Positions 37,601-52,600 of a DNA stretch of 64,000 nucleotides are shown here, piece after piece. Made by a program: the position numbers and the translations under genes. The first letter of the stretch is position 1. Each line of letters begins with the position of its first letter. Below the pieces are notes generated by a model. The model was not told the origin of the DNA and did not search any database. It worked only from the letters and a program-made list of their open reading frames with translations. Location of the stretch: positions 35,086,316 to 35,150,315 of the forward strand of contig NC_134372.1 in NCBI RefSeq assembly GCF_035582795.1. The letters are read 5' to 3'. This DNA comes from Mycteria americana. Taxonomy: Eukaryota > Chordata > Aves > Ciconiiformes > Ciconiidae.

Positions 37601-40600
37601 CTTGCAAATTAGTAGATACTCTAGAAAATATTCTTAAAGACCCCTCAAACAATAAATTGCTATTCTCATATACGCTTTCCTAAGGAACCTGGAAGAAGAA
37701 CTGACAGTGCACTTAGACTGCACTGGTTTTCTGAAGTTGAAATTTTAAGAAAGCACATAAATGAATTACGTATTTTTGTGTGTTCTGAGTTGTTTTGGTT
37801 AGTGATTCTAGGATTTGCATGGATCAAGACTGCAGAAAATGGTCTATAATTTTGATGAATTACTGATGTTTTTCCTGTCCAATTTCTCTCATCAGTGTTG
37901 CTAGTAACAATCCTTGTAGTGGAAGGGATTGCCATTGCACAGAAGACACAAGGTACAATTTTGGTTTGACGATTTTCTTTCAAATAATGTAAGTTTTATA
38001 ATTTTTAATTAAGCAATATAAGTGAAAGAAAGTATTTGTGTTCAGATATTAATAGCTGTTGAATTACCAATATGAATTCCAGTAGTTCCCATTTTCCCCC
38101 TATTTACTGCATTTTTTTTTCCAACTGAACAAAGCCATCCAGTCACAAAGAACATGGACATTCACTTACCCAGTTAAAATTCTGTGGGTTTAGACCTTAG
38201 AGGTTGAAAAAAACCACCACGGAAATTCATGTTTTCTGTATCTGACAACAAGCTTTTCAAATAGTCCACCCACAAACATTTTTGAAGCCTGCTGAGTGGG
38301 GAAGGCATCAGTTTCACAACCCTTATTTTCTCATATGTGGGATTAACCCACACATAGGAGAGAAGAATTCCTTGAACTGACACCTACAGAATTTCCTTGA
38401 ACAATTTCTGCAGGAGAGAGTAAGTTTTCACCTCCATAAATCAAAAAGCTGCCAAGATACCAGTGGAAGGTGATGTAATTTACTGGAGGCAGCTAAGATG
38501 TGTATCAGCATGGACTCCCTCTCAAAGGTCTGCAAAGAAAAGCTGCATAAATATAAATAACATTATGAGAGCAACCTGTGAGGTTTAGGAAAAATTTAGC
38601 AGAAACCACATATCCTGTGTCTTACTTTCTCCAGTTCTGCTGATATCAAGGAGAAGGGTCAAAGGTACTTAAGAATAGTGTCAGAGAGATCATACTATTT
38701 ATTCCCAGCTCCTTTCTCCTTGGATAAGGAAATCTGAACTAACAAAGCTCCTGCAAATGGTCTGGCGTGATGCACTAGCTTCCTAAACTGCATAATCTCA
38801 GTCAAGGATCATATTTCCCTGTACACCCAGAAGATGACCTTTGATCTTAAGTGAGGCCTTTAACTACCAGTGCAATCTACCTATTGCTAGTAATTTTATT
38901 AACTACTATTGCTGTATTTAGTGTATTTACATATTATAATTAATTCTAAGCGTTCTGGATTCACACAAATCATTGTAAATAGATATTCAATCTAAGGGCC
39001 ATGTACTTCAGTATATTCTGGAATCAGGGCCAAAAATAGTAAAAGCAAACAAATATTTTGGATTATGTTTGCATAGGAATGGAGAAGACATAAGCCATAA
39101 AATAATGCTGCTGTATTGGCAGCCATGGTGACTATTTGACTTAGAAAGAAGAGCACCAAAAAATCTAAACTGACTTGGATAAAAAAAATTACTCCCTCTC
39201 TTCCCTTCCCAAGGATTACTGGACATATTTGATATTCAGAAACTGTGATCTCTTTAGGATGTACCACATCACTAAATTAAACATAAGATTTTTCTAGCCA
39301 GATATTAACAAGTGGCATATAAGAGGGTTTTCAACCAAAATAAATTACTTCCTTCTTTTATGGGATATGCATTATGTCAGTTCAGTGTTTTACTTCTGCA
39401 AAATCGAATTTGCATGCTTGCAGGAGAAATTTATTTGATCGCTTTTTTTTGCTTAAGGTGGGCAAAATATTGGAGTGAATCGCATTCCTCCTACTCAGTG
39501 TGACAATTGGGTACGGACAAGTAATGGAGGACATTTTGCTTCACCAAACTACCCTAACATGTACCCACCAAATCAAGAGTGCATCTATATCTTAGAAGGT
39601 ACATGCTGTATTTCTGTTTTGTGTTGTAACCTTACTGTTAAATGGATAATCTTGAACTGTTAAAACTGTGTCATTTTACTATACTGTCAAATATTGTATA
39701 GCCATACTGGTAATATAATAAATTCTGCAGTCGTTTGGTTGAACAAGAAGCTAAATTTGCTCTCTGAAGTAATAATAACAAATTAATAGAAAATGCAAAC
39801 ATTCAGGAATTGGCTATATGGAATAAGACATACCCTCACAGCCAGAAAAAGCAGCATCAGATCTACTGTAATCTGTGAAGGCACAGAACTATTAAGATAA
39901 AAATTGTAGCTTGTTATCTTAATATCACTTCCAATATTGCCAATAATAAACTGCAAAAGATGGTTGAAGACTATATTCTGTCTCACAAGTAGAAAATCTT
40001 TATGCTGTCCTTTATTAAAAAAGACACATCTGACTGCCATAGTACGGTACTAAAAATATGGAGATTTGTTAGCACTGCTGATGTCACTATTAAAATTATC
40101 TGATGAGGACAAAAAAATTTCATTAACTAGAATAAAACCACATTCCAATGAGGATATCTTGGATAAAGGGAGACTATCTTGCAAGACTTGGGACACACTA
40201 ATTATTTTTTCCTCTTACTGGAATGCACCCGAAACCCACTGAAGTCAGCTAAAAACATTAGTCAGCTTAATCATCAGATTCATATCAATCAATTGAAATA
40301 TTTCAAGTAATATGTTTCAGTGAGGTTTTATTTGTACAGTATAGTACTGGTTCATAGACACCCTTATTTTTGCTTGTATGCATGCACGTCTGAAGTTTTG
40401 CATCTTCCCTGCCAGTGAAGGCACTGGAGAGCAGATATCCTGTCCAGCTTCAGGGTTTGGGCATACCAGATCCATTGCTGGATCTCCCTTGCACAAGGCA
40501 CTTTCCATGGGGCACAGAATTGGTTTCCATGTCTCTGTGCTCACTGTCCTTATGCAGAAACATTATGGGTACCTGAGTGAGACAAAGGCCCTCCACAGTT

Positions 40601-43600
40601 TCTAGCTAAGATACGGTCCTTCCTGCAGACCACTGCCAATATGTGCAAACAGCTACAAATGTTTTTAACTCACGTATAAGTAAGGCATAAGGTCTAAACA
40701 GAGTATTAGAGACATATAAGTAAATCCTGTTTGCATTCAGAAGCAGCAGACAACATGTGATTCTTTAATGCTGTCATTCCAGATACCAATTAGTATCAGA
40801 AAGTTCATGTAGCTCGATAGATGACAAGAACAAGAAACACTGAAGCTATTCATAGAATATAAAGTCACGGTTGCAAACTACAGATGTGGAAGTCCAGTCA
40901 CAAAGTAGCCATAGCTGCACCTCATCAGGATTTAGGGGTCTGATCCAAATCCTGATGTTAGGCTGTCACTGCTTCAGACTTACCAACATCTGCAGTCACC
41001 TGTATATAATAATATGTATGAAGCATTTACACTTCTCTGAATATTCTAATAAAAGATGTCTCCTGCCAAAGGATCTACAAATTTGGGCTTAATGTTTAGG
41101 AAATATACCAGTGCATAGTTCTTTGTATTTTTTTCTTTTCCATTCTTTTCTGCATGCCTCAATGTTTTGTCCTTTGTTATGTACTTTGCTTTCGCAGAAC
41201 ACTGGTTTTAATTTATACCTTAATATTAAAACTTGTGCGAATACCTTTGCATATATGTTAATCTGTTACATGTGCTGCTTTAAGTTTATGTCGTTTCTGA
41301 ATATTCAACAATAAAGATCAGCAAGCAAAAAAATTGCATAAAATTCAATGAAAAAGTATCTTCTACATAATCATTTTTTAAATTTTTATTACAGTGTATC
41401 TGAGTTTTTGTAGCAGACTGCCAGATGTATTTTGAGAAGTTTCCAGTCTCTTTTTTATCTTGCTGTTTTGGAGGCCTGTCTCTTCATTATTTCATGTCTT
41501 CATGTGTTTTTTATACAGATCTTAATTTAATCTTTTGCTCGATTTTTTATGCCTAGCTGCTCCACGACAAAGAATTGAGTTGACTTTTGATGAACCTTAT
41601 TACATAGAACCCTCATTTGAATGTCGGTTTGATCATCTGGAGGTTCGAGATGGACCTTTTGGTTTCTCCCCTCTCATTAATCGTTACTGTGGTCTGAAAA
41701 GTCCTGCACTAATTAGATCAACAGGGAGATTTATGTGGATCAAGTTTACTTCTGATGAGGAGCTGGAAGGAAAGGGATTTCAAGCAAAGTACTCATTTAT
41801 ACCAGGTAAAGATGCCTAAAATTCTGAGTTAATGACCATCTGCTCCCATTGAACTCTGTGGATGTGTTTATACTGGCAGTCTAGAGGTGTATTTTATAAG
41901 TGCTCATGAAGGCAAAGTGACAATGCGATAGTTACAGCCTCAGCCTTGCTAATCCTACAGCATACTTGATTAAAACCACTTTGGAAAATTGACTGAAGGG
42001 AATTACAGGTCTATAGTTTGCTAGTGAAGAAGTCGGTTGATCTTGTTCATGCTGAAGGCTTTAGCAACTTCCCTCTTTTACTCTAACTTGTACCAGTTTC
42101 AGCAGTAGTAGTAATGGAAAGAGCGTTTATGTAGACAAATAGCTGGCATTTTCAACAGCCTATCTTCTAGAAATATAAGACACTATGACAAGAACACCTG
42201 AAGCAAATCTACAATAGCACTTCCAGCCAGATGCAAAACATTTTAAATCTCCATTCTGAAAAGCCAGAGGAAATATCTATACAGTCCAAGCATTAGCTCT
42301 CAGTATAACTAGATTCCCTCAAACCACAGGCTCAGACAACAGAGTTGTTCTTTGCTCAAAGCACAGTGTAGTTTACAGGGTATGAAGGAGAGGATAATAT
42401 GCTGTCAGTGCCTTTAGACAAACAAAAAGTACATCTGCTCTGTGGGGCCACTTAAAACCGGCACGGCATTCTTTTTACAAGAAGATTTGACCTGATGTCC
42501 TTGTGCAATGCTTGACTGCTGTACCTCATAGATACTATACATGTAGTTATCAGCATTTTATTGTCCTTTGGGACAAAAGACAGTGTATAAATGTCAGCTC
42601 TACTACTACTATAAATGTATATACAGGCATAACTTTTTAATGTCGTCTTTACCCCTACAACACATGAAAACACTATACATGATTGTACATTACTGCTTAT
42701 AGAACTGTATACCTTGCTAGGGATTTAGACTTGGAAACTTCAGATTCACATGGTGACCAGACCACTGGGAATAACGTACTAAAATGTTTTCATAGGAACA
42801 GTACTTATGCATTTTGCTAAGTCCATTTCCAAAGCCATTGCATTAACATCACTTACAAAACTAACTTAGCCTAGTTCCAGGCTGGAACTTTAAATACACA
42901 TTTAAACTGTATATTATTTTCACAATAGATTGCAGCAACTGAAGGACTGATACTTTTCTTTCCTTTTCTTTCCTCTGTGTTTACATAGAGTGTCGTAAAA
43001 TATTTTGGGATTGTGAAAATGGAAGGGGACATGCATGTACACTCCCACTTCATAAAAAAAAATCAGTTCACAAAGACGGTTGAAAATCTTCTGCAGAATT
43101 TTGCATATAGTGATCATAGATATCTAACTAAAACAGAGGAGGGCAAAGAAGGCATTTTCTCAGCTGTACCGAGTCCTCAGCTCAGGACTGAGGCATTTTA
43201 GGGGAAGTGATAAGCTCCCTACACAGAAAAACATTTAGAGGACCACAGAAAAGAGCCAAATTCTGGAACTTAATTTGGAAAAGAATTTTGTACAAAACAG
43301 GCATGCACTTTTGTATGAACGAGTGCTTTCTTTGCATAGACTAACATTTCACACACATACACTATGATTTGTGTGATTTCTGTGGCCATTTTCTATGCCA
43401 CAGCTGCGAATGGGTGCATCTCGCAAGTTTCTATGCTGATTTGTGAGGAAACACTAACCTGATCACTCAAATGTAAGCCTTGGTCATCCCAGCCCGTTAC
43501 AGACTCATTTTTAGCCAAGCCCTAGTCCCAGTAAAGTCAAGTACCATCAGTTAACTGTTATGAAAAAGTATATTCTTACATATATATCGCTAGTAGTATG

Positions 43601-46600
43601 CATACAGTATACTACTACAGTATATACTACAGATACATACACTACCTACACGTCGCATTTAGAAGAGAGAAGATAAGAGGAGCAATAAAGGTGAAATTCT
43701 GCCTCCATAAACAATGTCTAGAACTGTGCTACCTGGCCTAACAGAGGAGGCATGGGTACCCAAGGAAAAAGTATCTTTAGTATTGAACTGTCCATCTTTA
43801 TATTCTTTATTAATAGCAATTAGCAATTTCGAAGTGTTGATATATTCTACGAAACTTCAAATTGTTCAGAACTAGACAGACAGCAATCTGATAAAAATGA
43901 TGCACACAGAAGGATCCCCTGTACTCTTGTGGAGCTCCAGTGATTTCACTGAAAACTGGCATTGTTAAACTCAGAATGTAATGTAGGAACAAAATAGCGA
44001 ATAGTAATTTTTGGTGTTATGCTGGAAATCTGAGCTGTCAGTATAGAATTACCTTATTCAGATAAGGTCAATCTTTGTGGAATAATGTTATCATCTAAAA
44101 AAAAATTGTCTCTGTACCCTCCAATCGATTCAGTAAACTTTCTGGCAATTTTTATTGTGACATAATAAAAAATGGACATAATCTTCAGATTATACTAAAC
44201 CTTGAAGTGATTCTCAAGCATTGATAGCCCCTGTGATTCATGACTTCTTTCTATTACAGATCCTGACTTCACTTACCTAGGAGGTATTTTAAATCCCATC
44301 CCAGGTCTAGTATTACAGTAACAATTTCTTTATACGTGAAATTTTAAATTAATATCATATTGCATTTGACAGCAAGGTATATGTTCTCCCTAGACTGCCA
44401 ATTTGAGCTCTCAGGAGCTGATGGAATAGTACGTTCCAGTCAAGTAGAACAAGAAGGAAAAACAAAACCGGGACAAGCAGTTGACTGCATATGGACAATT
44501 AAAGCTACTCCAAATGCTAAGGTGGGTTTCATTCATATCATTCAGCATATAATGGGTTTCCAAGCCATTAGTAACAGGTAATAGTCACTAGCTGTGATTT
44601 GCATAATGTCTCAGTTTCACTGAAATGAATTATGTATCAGTGGCCTAGGAAATCCAGATAGAGGATTGTTTCTGAAATTAAACTTATACAGCAAGTCCAC
44701 AGTGTTGTCTTCCTATTATTGAAACTTAAAATACAAAGTAACTTTGAAAACTGTTTAAGCAACAATTTTCAAGGGCATTCGACTTGGACTCTGGTTTTAT
44801 TGGAAGACTGCAGGCAAAAATGCTGGCTAACAGCTTTGATAAATTCCAGTAAATCTTGCTGCCATGGTTTAAAATTTTGCCTCCAGTGGTTCTATTGGAG
44901 AATTTGGTTCTGGTCAAAGTCAACAGAACATGAGCTGCTCCTCCCCAGTCTAATTCACAATCCAGCACCTTAAAACCCACTTTCATCAGCAGTCTGAGCT
45001 AAAATGAAAGGCTTTACCTGGAAACAGCTGAGGAATTATCACTCTTTCTCTTCTGACTTAGCTACAGGATTGCACCCTCTTAAAGTGCCACAATAAAATT
45101 TGCTAGAGCTTTTCTGCCCAAGCTCTAAAGGGGCATATTAGCTGCTCGAGCCAAAAATCAGCATTAGTTACCTAGGTACCTGACACTTATGATTGTGCCT
45201 GCAGAACTAGAGACTGCTTATGAAAACCCCACTATCTTACGCTCATTAAAAACAACTTGTGCTTTATTGTCGGACAGAGAGAAGGATAAAATCATATTCA
45301 TAATTCCAAAATACAGTAGTTATAGCCTGTTTTAAAAAAACCAACAGCTGTATGTTTCAGAATCATATACTTGTTAATTACTTGTGAGTTGCACTGAAGA
45401 ATACATATTTTTTTCTCCATATAGCATACACATCTGTAATTTTGCTTCTGTATGTGTATTAAAGCACATACCACTGCTTGCATGTACGTAAAAAATAAAA
45501 AATATTTTTAAGCAGTAGCTGCCAAGATGACAAACCTACTCTATGCCCTTCTTATACACTCCTAATAGTTAACTAACCAGCCTCATTCACCAACTTCCAA
45601 ATTAGTTCTAAAACAGCAACCTAAAAGATCACAGAATCACACGGAATCATATAGGTTGGAAAAGACCTTTAAGATCATCAAGTCCAACCGTAACTGATGG
45701 TAATAAGAGGACAAGACAAAAAAGAAACTAAAACTCCATTAATATATTTGAGCCTTTGAGGAAGTGACTCAACTCCCAAGAGCCCTATACTAGTCTAAGT
45801 AATAGTGGCAGTTCTTCCAGAAACAATAATAAAATCATTTTCTCTCTACATTGCCACTTGAGTGCACCAGGTTTTACGCTTAAGTATTTTAATAAATTAC
45901 TGAATGTTGCCAGAAGGCAGAGTTATGGTTGGGTCAGTACTGAGATTAGATCATCATCCTAAATTATTCAGTTAAAACATTACAGAAAAATAATTCTTAG
46001 TATTCTGACAGTGGTTTCTCAAGCTTCAATTCTGGCATAATTATGATGATAAAATCCATTAGATCTGATATGGTGCAGTCTCTTGAGAAAAATAAGCATA
46101 GACATTTTTAATTTCCTCAATTTGATTTTGTAGTAAAAATATTTTTTTAAAACTGACACAACTGCAGCAATGAAAGAATTTTTAAAATCTGCATAACAGA
46201 TATTTAATAAATTACCTCCAGATTTCAGAAAATTACTAGAATAAGCAATATAATCTAAGAGTGAGGACCTTTTATATTTACTTGCCTAACACACTAACCA
46301 GAAGGAGCATTGGCAGAGCTGAGCTCTTTTAATGGAATAATTCCTTTGTTTTCATACATAGAATAGCTCTACTAAAAGCAGGCTAATTTATTTTTAGCTT
46401 CCATTGTAATTTCACAGCAGATATATAAAGACAATCATTAAATGAAAATACCATCTCTCAGCCCAAATACTAGCACTCACACCCATATTTGTGAGATAAG
46501 ACATCAATGGAAGACACGTTCTCAATGCAGCTGAGAATTTCCGGCAGCAAATCTAACAAAGACAGCAGGGGAAAAAAAAAAAAGAAAAAAAAATATATTG

Positions 46601-49600
46601 AAAATCACAAAACAGTGGGTTGCAGCATGAGATAATATGGCACAGGCTGTACCTTTTCACGGAATGTGCAAGGGGAGACAGTGCTGGCAACCTGCCTCTG
46701 GAAGACACTGGAAAGGAAGAGCCAGGGTGTACAAGCGTCACCTGTCTTTTACTGTGCTCTTTTACCATGTTTTCAATAGAGCCTGTGAAGTGTATGTGGG
46801 GAGTACCTTTTTTTTCCCCCACACAAAGGTGCTTGGTTTTGTTTTAGTGAATTCTTTAAAATTCAGTTTTAAAAGGCTTTGGCACTAGGTGAGGTTTCAA
46901 GCGAGATATGGCAAAAGGGCAGAAAAATAGGTAATATAGCAGTAGCAGGCATGGTATTCACCTACCCTGTCTTCCCTGTTTCACAAACTAAACAAGAGTT
47001 TGAGATTCTTGTCATTAGGCAGATGCATGAAAAACCGCACTGTGCAAAAGGTCTTTAGCATCCATAGTATCAGCCAGAGAGGTACTTGTAAACTGTACTC
47101 AAAATGCATACAGTCTAGACCCAAGCTTATCTGAGGAACATACTGAAGACATGGATAGAGGAGGAGCACCTCTTCTTCCATGGAGCAGGAGACCTCAGCC
47201 TCCACATGGATAGATTTCTTCTCTGTCAAAATAATGGCTATCTGAGGAATTTTTAAATTTAAAGATGGACTTTGCAGCATGCTTAGGTGACTTAGTTACA
47301 GATCTCAACTTTCACTATAATTTTGAGAATTCCAATAGAACCATTCAAGAGATTAAAAAGCCCTATAATCTTTTCATGTAATTCTAGCTGAATTACAGTC
47401 TTGCATAAGTTTCCTGCTCCAGCAAAATAAATTATTTGCTTCCTCTTCAAGTGCCATCTTGGTCTTCTAATTTCCTTGCTGCATATGCTCTACCACATAC
47501 GCTGCCTTCTCTTGGATTAGATTTCTGCTTTTGGAGGGATTAAGATTGTCTTAAACTTACTAACTCTTCTCAAGATAGCCAGCTTACTTTTCTCCTGCTT
47601 CCATTTTCATTCAAATTACTCCTGACTTCATGGTTTATGTCTTCCGTAACACTGCTCTGATTCAGTAATTAGCTTTCATTCTGAAGCAAGAAATTTTAAT
47701 TTCCTTATTTTACTTCAGAGCTTTTCTGACTAGACTCCTTCCCTTATATTTTAACATTGTTTTTATGAATTAAAAAGAAAGAAAAGAGAACAGTCAAAAT
47801 ACCATTAAAATTCTTTCAGCACATTTATGTGTTTCTTGTATCTCTTCTAGAGTAATAGACTGCACATTTAGCAGAGCTGCTTAGGGCTTTCTTCAGCAAG
47901 TGTGTTGCTTTTTACTTTTTTTCCAAGGGGAGCAGAAATATATCAGAGTAAATTATTCAGTAAAGATTGTTTTGGGGAGGGGGGAGAAGTGAAACAGATA
48001 CTTCGGACAAATTTCAAGGAATACTCCACATTGACATTTAATGAGGAAATGTAAGTTTAAAAGTGTTGTGAATTGAGAGTTACACATATGTGTAAGGAGA
48101 CAAAACATCTTATTCAAGATTTGCTAAGAAAGACAACTGTTTCCTCTGTATTACTTTTCCTAGAGACATTAATTTCTCTTTTCTAACAGATTTATTTGCG
48201 ATTTCTCGACTATCAAATGGAGCATTCAAATGAATGCAAAAGAAACTTTGTTGCTGTATATGATGGAAGTAGTTCTATTGAAAACCTGAAGGCAAAGTTT
48301 TGCAGCACCGTAGCAAATGATGTCACGCTGCAGACTGGGACAGGTGTGGTACGAATGTGGGCAGATGAAGGCAGTAGACTAAGCAGATTCAGAATGCTGT
48401 TCACTTCATTTGTGGATCGTAAGTAGATTTTAAAGTGCCTATTCTCCTGGTACCAGGGTGCTTCAGATATTTTAGGAAAAGCATCAGCTATATATTATGC
48501 AGCAAGAACACACAAAAAAGGTTGTTTCTGTTTCCTTCACATACTAGCAGGTAAATGAAATACTTGCTTTATTACAGTTAGAAGCATGGTTCCTGAAGAA
48601 AGGCTTTCCTTGATTCTTAAAAGGTTTCTTCTTAATTTGAATTCAGTAATAATACAGCCCTAGGCTATGTCCTTCTCACAGAGAGTTCTATAAATGAGGA
48701 CAGATTACCTAAAAAAACAGCAATGGGACTGAAGTATGCTCTCCCACTAGCCCCCATCTTCCAGTTCCCTGCCAGACACCACAACAGGCTCTTCTCAAGC
48801 CCACACTGGATGTTCTGAAGGCTAGAAAACATGTGACCCTGCAGAGTCTGAATCTTCTTCCTACCCACAGCTCTACCTTCAATTTTGGATCTGGAACTAC
48901 ACTCACTCCAGCTACACCTAAGCTGCTACCTCCTTCTCAGCCGCATGTTGCTCTAAACGATCCCACACACGTGCCCTTGGCAAAGCCCAGTTGTGTTGCA
49001 CAACCATGGATAAACAGTTAAATTCAAATGTATTTAAGAAGGCTATATTAAAAACAGAGCTGTAAAGGCAATCTGGATTTCTATTTGGATTCCGTAGCCC
49101 AGGTTAGGGATAGTCTTTATTCTCTTTGTAAATGAAGATGTTTCTTGAAAGCATCCTTTTTGTGACATTTTCTTCTAAGTGCTTTCCCTCTGAACTTAAT
49201 GGAATTTTGTTGCCTCACATATTTACAAAGGACGGCATTGTCCACATTGCAGAACCTGAAAATAAGTGGCATCTTCAGCACAGAAGCAGACTAAGTTTAG
49301 AACTGCAGAGCAGATCGCGTTATATGGAGAGAGCTGAATAAAACATATCTGCCACTTCAGGAAGTTAGAGCTATGCTTGTGCTAGGGGTTTTCAAAAAGT
49401 TCTGCTTGAAGATTAAATCATACAGATTTGCTGTCAAAGTAGTAACTTTTTTGACAGAACTAACATGTCTGTAGCCAGTCCTGAAAGGGATCCTGGTCAC
49501 CACCTTGCAAAAAAGTTCAGGTTACAGGTAACAAGTAGATTTTATATTCTCTTCCATAAAACAGTAAAGTTTAACACAGGAGTTTGGGGTTTCAGGGTTT

Positions 49601-52600
49601 TTTTTGTGGGTTTTTTTTTTTGAGTGCACAAGGTTGAAACAGTAACTACTCCTAAAGCTAGGTAACTTTTCAAACTTATGATTTTAAAGCAACTCAAAAG
49701 TCATTGGCAGAAGAAAATCTGCAAAAGTACGTGGTGGTTATTACTTATCTTCTGACCTGAGATACTGTCTTTCTTGGATAGGGTAATTCAAAAGTATGTG
49801 TCTGAAAAATGTTTCATGTATTTTTAAATAATCTAGTGATAAGCAATTTTTCTAACTGAAAAAAGTGAATCCGTGCTTATCTTATTTTCAGATTGTTAAG
49901 CTATTTTTCTCTTCTACCTTACTAATGATTTGCAATTATATGAAGCCAACCATGAAAACAATCAATATTTCTGAAAAGATTTACATAAGTGAACTAATTG
50001 TGCGTGACAGTCACCTAACACACACCTAGTGCTGCTTGCAGATTTGACTAAGTAATTCAGCTAACAGCAATGTTAAAAATCAATGTATTTGACTTCTGGC
50101 TTGATTCGATACATGAATAATGCTAGATACAAAGGACAATGTGAACATTACACCAGTCTTAGGCAGCTGTTATGAGAAGAGTCCAGCTATGTCCTTGAAG
50201 TCCTGGACTGGAACCAATCAATCACTGTGACTTTTAGACTTTGTACTCCCCAAATAACAAACAAAAGGAAAATGAAGTCCATTTGTCCCATCTTTATGAA
50301 CTTGTCAACAAAAGCCATCCCCAAAAAATGTTAAAGAGACTACACAGGAATGTAAAATAGAGACTGTGCTGGCGGATAGAGAAGCAGCAGTAGAATACAT
50401 CATCCAAAATACAGAAACATGAAAAAATTCCCCTGTTCAGGGAAATGAGAAAGGGAATGTGTCTTACATGGTAATTCTTCCTCTGTGCCTCCAAAAGAAC
50501 TACAACTCCATACAGATCCATATTGAAACACCAGGAGATACACACGGATCCATGACAACCACTCTGGACACAAATTTCATAGATCCTCCTTTATCTCACA
50601 GTCAGAAATATTTTATTAGGTATTGTAGCCTATTACATACATAGCCTTTTTAAGCTATTCTGTTTAAACGATGATCCTATTTATCCTTTATAAAGTAAAG
50701 CTTGTGCAATCTTTCTTTCCAAATTCAGAAGGAAAAACTACCTAAGTCTTTTCTCCCCATGTGTGCTAATAAGGCCAGGAGCCTTTTATTTTGTAGTCTG
50801 CATCATGAACACTTCTGTTTTAACTATTAGCCTTTTTCCCATTATATATGTATAATGGTTAGAAATGTTGAGTACATATTCCTGTTTCTATGAATTGCTT
50901 TAGGGTGTCTGGGATACCTGTTTTCATATCTACATTGATACTCTTGCATAAGTTCTAGCCTGTCATCATTTAGTCCTTCAGGGAGAAGATGTGAATCCCT
51001 GTCATGGTTTAAACCCAGTCAGCAACTAAGCACGACACAGCTCCTCGCTCACCTTCCCCCACCCCCCAATAGGATGGGGGAGAGAATCAGAAAAAAAGTA
51101 AAACCCATGCGTTGAGATAAAGACAGTTTAATAGGACAGCAGAGGAAGAGAAAATAATAATAACAATAACAGTATGTACGAAATAAGTGATGCACAAGGC
51201 AATTGCTCACCACCCGCTGACGGATGCCCAGCTCATCCCTGAGCAGTGATCGCTGCTCCCCAGCCAACTCCCCCAGTTCATATACTGAGCATGACGCCAT
51301 ATGGTCTGGAATAGCCCTTTGGCCAGTTGGGGTCAGCTGTCCTGGCTGTGCCCCCTCCCAGCTTCGTGTGCGTCTGGCAGAGCATGGGAACCTGAAAAGT
51401 CCTTGACCAGTGGAAGCACTGCTTAGCAACAACTAAAACATCAGTGTCTTATCAACATTATTCTCCTACTAAATCCAAACCACAGCACTATACCAGCTAC
51501 TAGGAAGAAAATTAACTCTATCCCAGCCAAAACCAGGACAATCCCTTTGGAATTTAATTGCAGCATAATTTCGGATGATGCTTACATCATAATGTATCAT
51601 GATTTCATATGATGCTTACAGCATAATTCTTACATTGTGTCTCAAACTGTTAATGATGTGAATTGCCTTAGCATCCACTCTTTATATATCGTAGGTGATA
51701 GTTTGGCACACTGACAACACAACAACCAAGTTCCTTTATATTTTCTTTCCTAAACAGTAGCATTTGGCGAAGCAGTTAAAGACATAGTTAAGTCTGAATG
51801 GAGGAAAATGTTTGATTTTATTCTTCCATTTACCAGGTAATTGCATGGTTGAACTTAAAAAAAGTCCCACTGAATCATGTCCCACTGAAAAATGGTTTGG
51901 CCCTTGAAATAAAGTGGGCATAAAACATTCTTGAAAAAAGGCTGTTGATGTAGAAACCTAACTAGGAAGTCTCTCTGGTCAGAGAGTATCAAGGAGAGCA
52001 GGTTTCCCAGGACCATATGCAGTCAGTTGCTGAACATCTCCAAGGATGGAGACTCCACAACCACTCAAGGCAACCCATACCAGTCATGTCAGATGCTCCA
52101 AGTCCCTATCTTCACGCCATTTCCCTGGATCCCCCCATATCTCTCTTGTACTGGTGACCCCAACACTGAGCATAGCACGCCAGATGTAGTCTCACCAGTG
52201 CTGAGCAGAGGGGAAGAATCACCTCCCTTGACCTAGTGGCAATGCTCTTCCTAATGCAGCTCAGGATGCTGCTGGCTTTTTTTGCTACAAGGGTGCATCA
52301 CTGCCTCACATTCCACTTTTTCTCCACGAGGACTTCCAAGTGTTTGTCTACAGAGCTGCTTTCCTCAGCCTGTACACATATGTGGTTACTCGTCTGCAAC
52401 TGCAGGACTTTGTGTTTCCCTTTGTTGAACTTTCTGAGGTTCCTGTCAAGCCATTTCTCCAGCCTGTCTCAAATGGCAGCACAACTGTCTGGTCTATCAG
52501 CCACTCCTCCCAGTTTTCTATCATCTGCAAACTTGCTGAGGGTGCAGTTTGTCCCAACATCCAGGCCATTAATGAAGAGGTTAAACAGTGTTGGCCTCAC

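Larger units (their letters stand above)
25611..37895 (+). other. NETO2: NETO2 intron 1, 12285 bp
   Basis: The first 470 bp belong to the CpG island; the rest is AT-rich. Within it lie a small GC-richer patch (27890-28060), an old CR1-like LINE relic (36281-36710), an AAAAC/AAAAT microsatellite (36499-36543) and a GGAA/GAAGG purine tract (37052-37119). No further exons were recognised. Confidence 0.85.
44522..48189 (+). other. NETO2: NETO2 intron 6, 3668 bp
   Basis: AT-rich non-coding sequence holding a short CR1 3' stub (45629-45695) and an interrupted poly(A) tract at 46572-46594. Nothing else was recognised. Confidence 0.9.

Noticed and set aside
39475..39663. Read-through of NETO2 exon 3 into intron 3 as an alternative protein end
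   Set aside because: The donor at 39599 is good and the in-frame extension is short; truncation inside CUB1 would not give a folded domain.
51049..51432. 127-aa minus-strand ORF
   Set aside because: It lies wholly inside the solo LTR, a non-coding regulatory sequence; the open frame is chance.
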